From Saposhnikovia divaricata (Eukaryota; Streptophyta; Magnoliopsida; Apiales; Apiaceae), in contig CM071596.1 in NCBI GenBank assembly GCA_036435485.1, positions 10,630,001 to 10,694,000 on the forward strand: a DNA stretch of 64,000 bases. Direction: 5' to 3'. Below, piece by piece: positions 1-10,857 of the stretch; the stretch's first letter is position 1; each line of letters opens with the position of its first letter. The translations under genes were made by a program, and so were the position numbers. The notes under the pieces were generated by a model. The model had not been told where the DNA came from. It worked only from the letters and a program-made list of their open reading frames with translations, and did not search any database.

Positions 1-2980
1 TGGACTATAAAATAGAAACACTGTTTAGAGTGATATTTAGGGCCAAACTCCCAAATTGATAATTGAGACCATTTAGTTTAAATTTGTGATATAGTGGGCC
101 AATGCCCAGCTGAAGAGCATTTACGATGGAGTCACCAAGCTTTTTGTCATCTCCAAGATTTGAAATATCTGCAAGGTCAAGAAGTGCAGGAGCTGCCGTA
201 TCAATAATCTACATAATAAATATACTAGACAAGATTACTCCAAAAGAATACAAGAAGTTAAGATGTCAAAAAAGATCGAACTAAGGTGCACAGGGTATGT
301 TTAAATCTTGGCTGTAATTCAATGAACTGATATGTAATTGAAATTACTTTGTAAACATTTTTCCTACCAAATAAACTCAAGTAAAAAAAGCTTTATGTTC
401 TACTCAAAAGTTTATGGTTATCTCTGTTTTGATTCTCAGATTCGGAGCCAAATGAAACATTAGCTAGATATTTTAAAAAATTAGGGAGATAGCATGGGTA
501 GAAAATAGACTTAGAAAGAGAAATATAGGTGGAGTATCAGGAGATCAGTAGTATTACATTTCTATAAAATTCAGTCTTAATTTCTCAGAAGCAGAAAACT
601 ACAAACAGAAACTCGATAACCTACACCCAAGTACAATCCCAAAAAATTAAAAATATTTAACTATATGAACTTGAAATAGCTACAAACCTCAACAGTTTCT
701 AAATTGTTACTTAAGCCATTTTTTTCTGCAGAAGATTATTAACCGCTCCCCCTTTCCATTTAATCACTAACAAAACCTACCCAGTTTCTGTTCAGTGAAC
801 AAACTCAAGGTCCTATTATATGTTTCATAAGTCCTAAGCTAATATATTTCTTTCTATAGGTAGTAAATATTGATCGTCTTCTAAGACCAAAGCCTGGCTG
901 TGAAGTAAGCCAGATGGACTTTGCTGAGTGAGTACACCCATAATCCACTATTTACTATTAGAAGCATCAGTTACCAACTTTCCACAATCAGGATGATGCA
1001 TAAATAATTCCTTCAATCTTCTGAAAGTCTTAGTTCACTCATGTTCTACAGTTTGGCAAATTTTACAAACCTAAGAAATTATCGGTGGCACCCGGTCGCC
1101 ATAGACATCCTTTTACACTTTCATTTTGCTTGAAGGAGTTATTTGATCACTGTTCAAATCTGACCAGGTACGCTAAAACTCTTTGGGTGATATTGTCCTA
1201 ACTGCCAAATATGAATCTGCCCTTAGCAAACTCACATTTTCTTGATAAATAAGTGATAATTTTAAATCTATCGGATGCATAATGGTGCTCAATTTTTTTG
1301 CATCCTGCACCCTCTAGCCAAAATTCCATTAAAGAATACTAAATTATTGAAGGTGAGTGATCGGTTATAACAGGAAATGGTCTTGCAGTGCAAGATAGAG
1401 TTAATTAATTTGAATGAAATATGTACAAAGGAGTTACATATTTCAAGATCGCTAAAATGTTGGTCATTCAACCGTTTAAAAGGTAAACCGTAATCACATT
1501 AACACTTGAAAGTTGAAATTAGAAACACAATAAGGAAGAACTAGCAAAAGTTCTACAAAAGACAATGCAATTCCACACTTAACAGCCTGATAAAAACTAT
1601 TATTATCACGATATAAGTTATCTGATCGTAATAAAAGCTTGGACATAAAAGCAACCAACATATAGCTAATTAACTAGATTTGTGCTTTTTAAGTTTCAAT
1701 CTTTAGTTATACTAAATCCACCAGAAAAGGGAATTTGTTCTAGAGCCACCATATTTAGCAATATAAGTTCCCTTTTAGCTCTTCCTAATTGTGTTTCATG
1801 TTTCAAGTGCTGATAGGTAAACATAAGGAGTGAGAATATCAAATCCAAAAGAAGATGCAGTTTAAAACTAGAGGTGCTGGTTAAAGGGAAGCAATGAATT
1901 TGATAAATGATGTATTTAATATAATCCAAGTCAGAGCACAATTTATGAACAATTTTAAGCAAAAAACAGTAGCTAATTTGATCCACCGAACAATTCTTAA
2001 AGTTCAAACATCTAGAAAAGAATTACATTATTGTTTTTTGCGTGGGAGGACGCTCGAAATAAACATATGTTACCTAGCTTAAGACATGTGGTTGGATCTT
2101 GGAGTAACCATAGAAGACAGTCAATAGCCATTGACTGCCAATCATCTGATGAGCAAGCAACTGCACAATGCTTCAATCATACCAGGACAGCTAGCTACAG
2201 GTCCTTTACCAAGCTTATCATGACAAATTGTCCGTGCTAAACCAATACCAGCCGGTGAGTTTTCATTTACAAGTCCGCCCCACATTCCTGGTAGTTTTAC
2301 AAGAAAGTCTGGTTTGCATATAGTTGAAAGAAACTCCGATTTGAAAGCAAAGCAATTAATAAGAATTGAAGGGACCAGCACTGAAGTTGACTAGCCCATT
2401 CCTCTGCTTTTCTTGATTCCATCTCAACACCACCCATGCCACGTGTTAGAAGATCACAATGATAACTTAATCTTCTGTCAGCATACTGGTAAAAGTTTGT
2501 GTAAACTATCTCAAGTGAGCTCAATGCAAGTTGAATGGAAAGCTCAAGGATCTCTCACCATGACTTGCTACAGCAGGAAAAGTACTAGAGCTACTCTCTG
2601 TTCGATCCAGGTTAGCCTCCCTCGTAGAAGTTCAACTAAGGCAGGGATTACCCCAGCATGAACTGCGGATTCTGCATATTCTTCCTGTTCATAGTGTAGG
2701 AACCGATAATGTGTGCTGCATAATAAGGAACATAGATGTTTTGGTCATGAGATAGCCATCTGCGGTTCTTTAAACCTTTCCAAATAAGTGCTGTCATGCA
2801 TTCAAATATCCCCAGTTCAATGAATTCTGGATCATTAGGATGCGCCATGGCAGTGTTCCAAAGACCGCTGATTGGAAGAACTTGACCATCATCATCCTGT
2901 GAAGGAAGTTCCCTGAAGAAGTTTAATATACTTGCTCTGCGTTTGCTAGGGTTCCCTTCCTTGACGAGGCAGATAAAGCA
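1..2980 (-). pseudogene. Degenerate armadillo-repeat protein gene, partial
   Basis: Reading the minus strand from 2980 to 2074 gives a continuous similarity broken into frames. It starts with CFICLVKEGNPSKRRASI, passes through AAHIIGSYTMN and GVIPALVELLRGRLTW, then LLTRGMGGVEM, GMWGGLVNENSPAGIGL and DDWQSMAIDCLLWLLQD. This resembles a plant ARM-repeat family from memory. The reading frame must change near 2590 (a stop follows EQRVAL), near 2365 (after CWSLQ) and near 2160 (after EALC), and a stop lies just upstream at about 2984. A second segment at 1-208 begins after a plausible acceptor (minus TATGTAG) and reads IIDTAAPALLDLADISNLG, as expected for the following exon; the gene then leaves the window. 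The retained intron (about 209-2073) argues against a processed copy. It is either a decayed gene or, less likely, a gene with several sequence errors. The family assignment is from recognition, not a search. Confidence 0.55.
209..2073 (-). other. Presumed intron of the ARM-repeat relic
   Basis: AT-rich sequence between the two coding-like segments of the ARM relic. The minus strand has a donor-like GTAACA next to 2074 and an acceptor-like TATGTAG next to 208. The short ORFs inside (for example minus 1696-2007) have no recognisable domain. I see no other gene or repeat. Confidence 0.4.
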
Positions 2981-2984
2981 GGCT

Positions 2985-4209
2985 GGTTATGGACAATCTT
3001 GAGATACTTTGTCCATGCTCAAAGAATTAACATAAATATCAACAATCTTGTGATATCAACAATGCTAGTTCAAGTCACATAAATATCGAATTCTTGATAC
3101 TTACATACCCAAACTTAAACAAACAAAATCAGTAATCACCTAAAGATAAAATTCACATGTTCAAGAAGTGAAAAAGATTGGATTTTTATGGTAATAGAGC
3201 AATCAACTGAGGTGGGTTTTCTTTTTGAATTAGAAGCACTACTGCTGATATAAAGGAATCGAAGCACAAATTTAAAGCGGGGGTTCCCAAAAGAAGATTA
3301 ATTATATTTTTGCATACAATTTGAGTAAAGCAATTCATGTGGCCTGGTTTGAATTTCAAATTTTGGAAAAATTAAATATTTTGAAATATATAATCATACA
3401 AGTGGATTTATAGTAAAAAATTATATTAAAATACTTACATGTGGTGTTAAAAGAGTATAAGATATAAAAATATATCAAAAAATTATAAATATAAAATAAT
3501 AAAATATTCATGTAAATATATAATCCCTTTCATAATTAAAATATTCATTTTATAATTCAAAATGTTATAAAATAAAATAGTAATTATTTCAAAAAAAAAT
3601 TAGTAAAATAAATAAATAATAATTACCAAATAAATAAATTTTTCAAAAATTATTTAAATAGTATTTATAAACTTTTCATACATCGTATAAAATTGTGTAA
3701 TTGGAATATATGGATTATGTGGTAAGACAAGAAATAATTGTTCACTGTCTTATAATAACTAAAGAATGGGATAAAAACATAATAATTATAATTATTCTAA
3801 TTTATAGAGTTCTTTTGATTTGCAAAAATATTTCATACTTTTTTTGAATAATAACCTTCAAGTGGCCAGGAACAACAAGTGCAGGAACAAGAATATGTAA
3901 TTCAAATTGAATGGTATTCATTAAATGAGTTCACGTTTTTTATGCCTAAGGCAAGTGGGACAATTCGTTTAAGTTAAACAAACTTAAATTTTGAATTGAA
4001 TATAATTCATTTAATGAATTAATTGAATGTAGTTTACCTGCGAATTAACAAATAAAAATATTAAAAAATATATAAAAAATTAATTAATTTTAATTATTTA
4101 AAAAATGAAGTTTATTCAAAAAAAATATTTAAAAAATAAAGTAAAATTAAATAATTATTATTTAAAATTATAAACGAGCTCAAATTCAAGTTCGAGTTTT
4201 AAATCATAC
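2985..4209. other. AT-rich intergenic sequence, no gene seen
   Basis: About 3340-4200 is extremely A/T-rich, with runs of AAATA and TTTAAAT and no ORF of note. It separates the ARM relic from the transposon cluster. I found no convincing terminal repeats or motifs in it. Confidence 0.5.
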
Positions 4210-4214
4210 TTCTT

Positions 4215-4490
4215 TCTTCTTTTTTTTACACCAGAAACAGAGAGATTCATTCATAATCACACCTCAAAAGCGAGGATAAGTTACAAGACGTACAAACAAT
4301 CCAGTTGGTTGGCAATGACATAGAATGAGCCATTTTAGCCAACCAATGAGCAGGAGCATTGAAAGATCTAGGAATAAAGTAGAACGATAAATTAAGTTTA
4401 GATGCTAAAGTTCTAATGTCTTCAATGATGATTGCAACATGCCAAGGAGGAGCCTGTGATTTAGCAAGAGATATTGCTATACATGTTCAA
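4215..4490 (-). mobile_element. 5'-truncated L1-type LINE remnant (RNase H C-terminus)
   Basis: The minus strand reads APPWHVAIIIEDIRTLASK, then FIPRSFNAPAHWLAKMAHSM and LPTNWIVCTSC before a stop. This is the C-terminal end of the plant RNase H-like domain that closes L1 ORF2; the IPRSxNxxAHxLAK pattern is typical. A T-run at about 4222-4229 on the plus strand would be the poly(A) tail. The fragment is only about 280 bp and differs in sequence from the large LINE at 5106-10578, so it is a separate, older, 5'-truncated insertion. Confidence 0.65.
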
Positions 4491-4679
4491 TTCCACTCTG
4501 ACTAAACGAGTTCGATCATGTGTTTGAACTGAGTTGTTGTGTTGTGTTGTGTTGGTATAGGAACTCAAGCTGAGTCACGAAGTATAATATTTTTTGTTAT
4601 CCTTGATTCAAGATATATTAATTTTTTTTCAAAAATAACTTCTTTATTTTGATTTAATTTGATAAATTGTTATATATAT

Positions 4680-5070
4680 ATAGAGTTGCACTCCATGAAG
4701 AACACCCTATATAAAGAACAATAAAGAACACCTCATATTTAGTTCAATATAAGAGTTCCGTCATGACACCCAATACAAAAAGTTCTTATTTTTTTATCTT
4801 CTATCCATTTAGCAAAAAAAAAATAAAAAAATTTGTTTGGAAAAATCACTGTTCATGATGACATCAGCAGTGACGTCATCATGAACAGTGATTTTTTTCA
4901 AAAAATTTTTTTAAATTTTTTTTTTTGCTGAATGGATAGAAGATAAAAAAAATAAGAACTTTTTGTATTGGGTGCTCCTGGCGGGGCCAATGGATCTATT
5001 GGAATAAATGATTGTATAGTGTTTTTTATTGTTTGTTATATAAGAGTGTTCTGTATGGAGCAATGACCTA
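4680..5070. mobile_element. Foldback MITE with long imperfect inverted repeat
   Basis: The two halves are reverse complements over most of their length. The outer ends (TAGAGTTGCACTCCATGAAG on the left, complement of the sequence ending GGAGCAATGACCTA on the right) share CTCCAT and GAACAC blocks. Further in, the arms TTCTTATTTTTTTATCTTCT and their complement match almost perfectly. The centre is an 18-bp perfect stem, ATCACTGTTCATGATGAC at 4845-4862 pairing with 4875-4892 around a 12-nt loop. There is no coding capacity. The right end lies within a few bases of a Helitron 5' terminus at 5073. Confidence 0.75.
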
Positions 5071-5072
5071 TA

Positions 5073-5105
5073 TCTATACTATACTATTATAAGCGAAACA
5101 AGGTA
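5073..5105 (+). mobile_element. Helitron 5' terminus, first part, cut by the LINE
   Basis: Begins A|TCTATACTATACTATTAT, the characteristic 5' end of many plant Helitrons (TC start, insertion next to A). The sequence stops at the LINE insertion point and continues at 10596. Joined across the LINE it makes a 142-bp unit nearly identical to the next copy at 10705. Confidence 0.7.
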
Positions 5106-5322
5106 GATGAAGAGAAAGGTCACCCATATCACTTTAATCTGACTGTGTTTACAAGTAAATTTGGAATCATGTGTTGTATTTTAGCATCAATGATGATTAT
5201 ATTTTAATACTAAAATAGAAAAAATACTCCGTCTAGTCTTGCCTAAGATTGCAAGTTTATGTCTTGTTCATGTGACAAGGGTTAACGATTATATCTTTAT
5301 ACATTTCTTTGTTCAGTTAGTA

Positions 5323-6507
5323 ATGGCGTCACAAAGTAACCTAGAGGAACTATATGCGAATCTATCTCTTGAGGAAGAGGACGAAGGAGGTGTGCTGGTA
5401 GGGGAGGATGAAGTGAGTCCAATACGGCAAACTTTCATTCTGGTGGGACGATTTCTGACAGAAAAGAATATTAATTTTCAGTCTATGCAAAATGTGTTGG
5501 CTGCGTTATGGCGACCAAAACAGGGGGTGGAGATTCACGATTTGGGGGGACAACGGTACTCTTTTGTGTTCTATCATGTTCTCGACATGGATAAAGTGGT
5601 GGAAGGAGGCCCATGGACTTTTGAACAAAGCTTGTTGATCCTTCATAAGCTGGGGGAGACAGAAGACGCGAATACAGTGCTTTTGAATAAGATGGATATA
5701 TGGGTGCAGGTCTATGACTTGCCACAGAGTATGATAAAGGAGAGGATTATTAGATCAATTGGAAATTCTGTGGGTACATTTCTTAAGGAGGATCCAATGA
5801 ATAATAATGGTTTGTGGAAACAGTTTATTCGAGTAAGGGTTACAATGGATGTTACTAAACCATTGAAACGACGTATGAAGTTAAAACGTGAAGGAGGTAA
5901 TTGGAGTTGGCTTAATTTTAAGTATGAGCGTCTGAGCATGTTTTGTTTTGTATGTGGCATATTGGGACATTCGGATCGGGATTGTGAGGTACTGTATGCT
6001 AATCCGGGCAAAGTTATTGAAAGAGCGTATGGAGTGTGGCTTCGAGCCCCGAATAAAGGTAATAAAGTGCAGAATATTGGCTCTAAGTGGCTGAGGAATG
6101 GTCCAGATGGAGGTCAAGCATGGCAGGCGGGAAGAACAGGGAGTTCAAACAGTGGTCACGAAGGGGGAGAGGTGACAGCGCAATTCATGGAAACAGAAGG
6201 AGTGGTTAGCGAGATTCCAGGGAGGATAGGTGTAATTCGGGTAACAAATCGGGAGTTACAGATTGGAAATGATCAAGGAGATTTTCAAAATACAAAAAAT
6301 CTGGATAGAAAGGAAGTGGCGGGAGAATTGGTTGCGTATGAAGGGGGAGTAATTGATACCAAGAGGAAAAGAATCAGTATAGAGGAAAATACGGAAGTAG
6401 ATGTGGACAAGTTTTTAAATATGGACCAGTCAATTAGTATTGGGCCAAAAAACGGATTAGAGGCGGGACCTGGAGCCCAGGCCCGCCTAAACCAATTAGT
6501 GTGTTAG
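5323..6507 (+). CDS. LINE ORF1 protein: DUF4283 and CCHC zinc knuckle
   Basis: The ORF1 product of plant L1 elements binds element RNA and packages it with ORF2. The chosen start MASQSNLEELYANLS at 5323 is typical of the family; the frame is open further back to 5239, but that extension looks like 5' UTR. The DUF4283-like region covers roughly the first 200 residues (FILVGRFLTEKNINFQSM, WTFEQSLLILHKL, IWVQVYDLPQ). A zinc knuckle CFVCGILGHSDRDC (CX2CX4HX4C) follows at about residues 208-221. The tail is polar and variable. The frame is intact (394 aa from 5323). Its end overlaps the start of ORF2 in another frame. Confidence 0.85.
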   Translation: MASQSNLEELYANLSLEEEDEGGVLVGEDEVSPIRQTFILVGRFLTEKNINFQSMQNVLAALWRPKQGVEIHDLGGQRYSFVFYHVLDMDKVVEGGPWTFEQSLLILHKLGETEDANTVLLNKMDIWVQVYDLPQSMIKERIIRSIGNSVGTFLKEDPMNNNGLWKQFIRVRVTMDVTKPLKRRMKLKREGGNWSWLNFKYERLSMFCFVCGILGHSDRDCEVLYANPGKVIERAYGVWLRAPNKGNKVQNIGSKWLRNGPDGGQAWQAGRTGSSNSGHEGGEVTAQFMETEGVVSEIPGRIGVIRVTNRELQIGNDQGDFQNTKNLDRKEVAGELVAYEGGVIDTKRKRISIEENTEVDVDKFLNMDQSISIGPKNGLEAGPGAQARLNQLVC

Positions 6508-9500
6508 CTTGGAATTGTCGTGGTTTGGGTAAGCCACGTACAATTCGGTTTATTAAAGAAATTACCCAACAAAAAAGCCCAGTTTAATTTTTTTATCAGA
6601 GACGTTAGTTAAGGAAAAGAAAATAAAAGAGCTGTGTCAGAACATACATTTTGCAGGTTACGTATCTGTGGATGTACAGGGGCGTAGTGGTGGGTTAGCT
6701 TTATTGTGGAGAAATGAAGGAGGGTGTAGAATAAGAGATGTGGGTAGGAATTTTATTGATTTTGAAGTTGAGAATGATCAAATAGGTAGGTGGCGTTATA
6801 CGGGGTTTTATGGGTGTCCGGAACGTACTAGAAGGAGGGAGTCGTGGGATATGTTAAAAATGCTGGCTAGTCGATCATCGTTACCATGGTGTGTATTTGG
6901 GGACTTTAATGATATGTTATATATGCACGAGAAGAGGGGAGGACGTCGACATCCTGTTAGCTTGCTAAAAGGTTTCTCGGACACACTACAGGAATGCGGA
7001 CTTACTGACCTTGGTTTTGTGGGAGAACAATTCACGTGGGAAAGATCTCGGGGGCAACATAATTGGGTACAGGAGAGACTGGATAGAGGGGTGGCTAATA
7101 ATGCGTGGAAGAATTTATTCCCGGGGGCAGAAGTTCGAGTTATCGAAGTTGCTACTTCAGATCATCTGCCTATTCATCTTGATTTAAACAGACAGGTGTA
7201 TATACCTCGAGGGCATCGTTTTCGGTTTGAAAATGTATGGTTAAGGGAGCAGGAGTGTCGACATATTGTGAAGAAGGAATGGGAGATGGGAGTGGGGGAT
7301 GATATTGTGGAAAAAATAAATAGGTGTGGTGCTAAGTTGCAGGAGTGGGGGGGAGGTATTAGTCATAAGTATGGACAGCAGATTCAAGAGTGCAGAGTTT
7401 GGCTTCGAAGGTTAAGATCAAGACGTGATGCAGAGGGTATTCAGAGGTATAACAAAGTGCGGTGGGAGTTCTTGAATTTATTAGAGAAGCAAGAGGTCTA
7501 TTGGAAACAGAGGGCCAAACAACATTGGCTACGAGAAGGGGATAAAAACACTCGATTTTTTCATCGCTTTGCTTCAACAAGGAGGAAAACTAATAAGTTG
7601 GAGAGAATTAAGAATGTGGATGGAGAGTGTCAAGAGACGACGGATGGGGTACGTGGAGTAATCACGGAGTATTTTACCAACCTATTTCAAACAAGGAATG
7701 GGGATGGGTCTTTGTCTGAGTACGAACATGTTAATACGCTATCAGATGAGGAGAATAGGGAGCTTGTAGCAGAGGTTAGTATTACTGAGGTAAAGGCTGC
7801 AGTTTTTTCGATGCACGCGGATAAGGCAAGTGGACCTGATGGTTTCAACCCCGCCTTTTATCAGGCCTTTTGGGACATTATTCAGGTGGATGTTGTGAAA
7901 TTCTGCCATGAGTTTATGTGTACTGGGAGTCTACCTGAGGGGATTAATGATGCTATGGTTTGTTTAATTCCTAAAATTAAGAAGCCACAAACAATGGGAG
8001 ACTTGCGACCTATATCGTTATGCAACGTGCTTGTTCGAATTTTGTCGAAAGTGTTGTCAAATAGACTAAAACAATGTTTGGGGTCTATAATATCGGACAA
8101 GCAGAGCGCGTTTATTGAAGGCAGGTTGTTGACAGATAATGCGCTTATTGCATTCGAAATTAATCATTTTATGAAGAGGAAAACCCAGGGTAAGAATGGT
8201 ATTGCAGGCCTCAAAATCGATATATCGAAAGCGTATGATAGGTTGGAGTGGGGATTTATTAGGAACATGATGCGTAAGTTTGGGTTTGGTCAATTGTGGA
8301 TTGATAGAATTATGTACTATATTGAATCAGTAAAATATAGTTTTATTCATGATGGAGAGGTGTTTGGGAGTATTATACCAGGTCGTGGGATTCGCCAAGG
8401 GGATCCGATTTCTCCCTATATTTATATAATGTGTGCGGAGGGGCTTAGTGCAATTATTCGGAGAAACGAAGAAGCTGGTTTGATACATGGCTGTCGAGTT
8501 GCTCGAGGTGCACCGAGAATTTCACACTTGTTATTCGCAGACGATTGCTATCTATTTTTCAAGGCAACTAAGACAGAAGCACAGACAATGAAAAGGATTT
8601 TGAATAGATATGCAGAGATTTCGGGGCAGTTGATTAATTTTGATAAGTCAGCTGTTACGTTTTCCACTAATACAAAGTCTGAACAGCGAAGTGAGGTGAG
8701 TACGCAGTTGGGAGTACATGAAAAGTATGAGCCAGACAAGTATTTGGGTATGCCAATGAGGATAGGAAGTAACAAGTCTGGTGTGTTTGGGTTCTTGGCA
8801 GATAGGGTGCAGCAGAAACTACAGGCATGGACTGCTCAAAATATTTCGAAGGCGGGCAAGGTGACTCTGCTTAAAACTGCAGCTCAGTCGATACCTAATT
8901 TTTGGATGAATCTGTTGTTAGTTCCAAGGGAGGTTTGTGATAAAATTGAAAATTCCATGAACGCCTACTGGTGGGGTGGGGGAGGTGAGAGTAAGGGTAT
9001 TAAGTGGATGAGGTGGGAGCGGTTATGTGAGGTGAAGGAGATGGGAGGCTTGGGATTTCGTAAACTTAGTGAGTTTAATGTTGCAATGCTTGCAAAACAG
9101 GCATGGAGGCTGTTAAATAATGCTAATCCACTGGTTACGAGTATTATGCAGGCTAAGTATTATGCTCACAAAAATTTTCTGGAAGCTGAGTTGGGTGCAA
9201 ATCCATCTTATATGTGGCGTAGTATTATGGCTTCGCAGGAAATAATTAAGCAGGGTTGTAGAAGAAAAATTGGGGATGGTATGTCGACTAAGGTATGGCA
9301 GATACCTTGGTTACCTTGCAAAAACAATGGGTATGTGAGTAGTGAGTTTCATGAAGAGTTGCAGGAAACACTGGTGTATAATCTTATGACGGCGGATCAG
9401 AATAGATGGGACGAGGAAGTGTTGTGTGACTTATTTAATGAACGGGACAGGTTATTGATTCATCAAGTGCCTATTCCGAGGTATAGTCGACCTGATTCTT

Positions 9501-10549
9501 GGTACTGGATTCTAGAAGATAAGGGTCACTTCTCTGTTAAGAGCTGCTATAGACAAATTAGGGGTGAAAGTACTTGTGATGAGGGTGGTTTTTGGAAGCA
9601 GATTTGGGGTTTTAAACTTCCTGGTAAGGTTATCAATATGGTGTGGAGAGCGTGTAAGGAGGTGCTTCCTACTGCTACGGAGTTAGCAAAGAAAGGAGTA
9701 AATTTAGATGTCATCTGTGAGTGGTGTCGTGAACATGCTGAGACACCAATTCATACTTTGTTTACATGTAATTTTGCTAGGGAACTATGGGATCATGTGG
9801 GGATGCAAGAGATAATTCCGTTAGATGAGGGTGTAACGGTGTTGCAAGTGTTGAAGGATGCTTTTAGCAGATGCAGTCAGGATAGACGAGTAATGATTGG
9901 ATTATATTGTTGGGGTTTATGGTGGCGACGGAATTCATGGGTGTGGGATAGGAAAAGTATATCAGCATTCGGGGTTAAGTCGATGGCGATGAGTCTGGTG
10001 CAAGAATGGCAACGGAGTCAAGAAGTAGGTGAGGGTGGTAAAGGAAGGAAATGCAGTATAAACAAACGGTGGTGTAGACCTCAGGAAGGGTGGGTAAAAA
10101 TCAATATCGATGCTGCGTGTCATGATCAGGTAGGTTATATCGGAGCTGGATGTATTGTTCGGGATGATATGGGTCGTTTTATCCGTGCTCGTAGTGCTAA
10201 GATTCGAGGAGGGTGGCAACCTAGAGAAGCTGAGGCGCTAAGCCTTAAGGAAGCATTGTCCTGGGTTCGTGAATGGAGAAGCTCCAAGTGTGTATTTGAG
10301 CTGGATGCTAAGATAGTGGTTGAAGCAGTGCATAGTAATGGAGGGAACTCGAATTTTCATACCATCATAGAGGATTGTCGTGATATTCTTAAACACTTTC
10401 AGGAAGTGTTAGTAGTTTTTGAACATCGATCCGCGAACACAGTAGCCCATTTGTTAGCACAGGCTGCTTGTTCTATGACAGATCGTATGGAGTGGTTGGA
10501 TACTGCTCCTGAATTTATCCTTTGTAATTTGATTTCTGAAGAAATTTAA
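6450..10549 (+). pseudogene. LINE ORF2 polyprotein: endonuclease, RT, RNase H; frameshifted near the start
   Basis: ORF2 cuts the target, reverse transcribes element RNA and removes the RNA strand. The N-terminal motif SVLAWNCRGLGKPRT lies at about 6498-6545, in a frame overlapping the end of ORF1. Near 6582-6595 one base is missing, so the frame hits a stop and moves. The remaining 1293 codons (6668-10549) are open. Within them: endonuclease (FGDFNDM, SDHLPIHLDL near residue 165), reverse transcriptase (motif A DISKAYDRLEW near residue 517, RQGDPISPYIY, catalytic FADD near 622), zinc-binding zf-RVT region (about 970-1070), and RNase H (NIDAA, EAEAL, ELDAK from about 1147). The last RNase H position, commonly VADALA, reads VAHLLA. 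The 5' limit is approximate because no clear ATG was assigned. Confidence 0.85.
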
Positions 10550-10595
10550 TATATATGCAAGTGCATTTTTTCAAAAAAATAAGCGAAACAAGGTA

Positions 10596-10857
10596 TAATT
10601 GGTTGGTTGGTCGGTTGGTTAACACCTTCCTAAAAAGTTTGTTAACACCTTCTAAAAATGAAAATATAAATTAAAATACATATAAAATTTTATTTTACAA
10701 AAAATCTATACTATACTATTATAAGCGAAACAAGGTATAATTGGTTGGTTGGTCAGTTGGTTAACACCTTCCTAAAAAGTTTGTTAACACCTTCTAAAAA
10801 TGAAAATATAAATTAAAATACATATAAAATTTTATTTTACAAAAAATAAACCACATA
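10596..10857 (+). repeat. Remainder of Helitron terminus 1 plus tandem copy 2 (142-bp unit)
   Basis: 10596-10704 continues the Helitron 5' terminus cut by the LINE. A second copy starts at 10705, again TCTATACTATACTATTAT, and runs to about 10848. The units repeat with a 142-bp period (ATAAGCG at 10579 and 10721) and I see one substitution (GGTCGGTTGG against GGTCAGTTGG). Each contains a TTGGTTGGTTGG block. Neither copy has a Helitron 3' hairpin. Confidence 0.75.

Larger units (their letters stand above)
5106..10578 (+). mobile_element. Full-length L1-type LINE retrotransposon
   Basis: This non-LTR element is bounded by a perfect 17-bp target-site duplication, ATAAGCGAAACAAGGTA, at 5089-5105 and 10579-10595. 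It has a 5' UTR of about 217 bp, ORF1 (nucleic-acid-binding), ORF2 (endonuclease, reverse transcriptase, RNase H), a very short 3' UTR of about 29 bp and a short A-tail ending TTTTTTCAAAAAA. At about 5.5 kb it is not 5'-truncated, which is unusual for a LINE copy. ORF2 has a one-base frameshift near its start, so this copy is probably inactive. It landed inside a Helitron 5' end. Confidence 0.9.
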
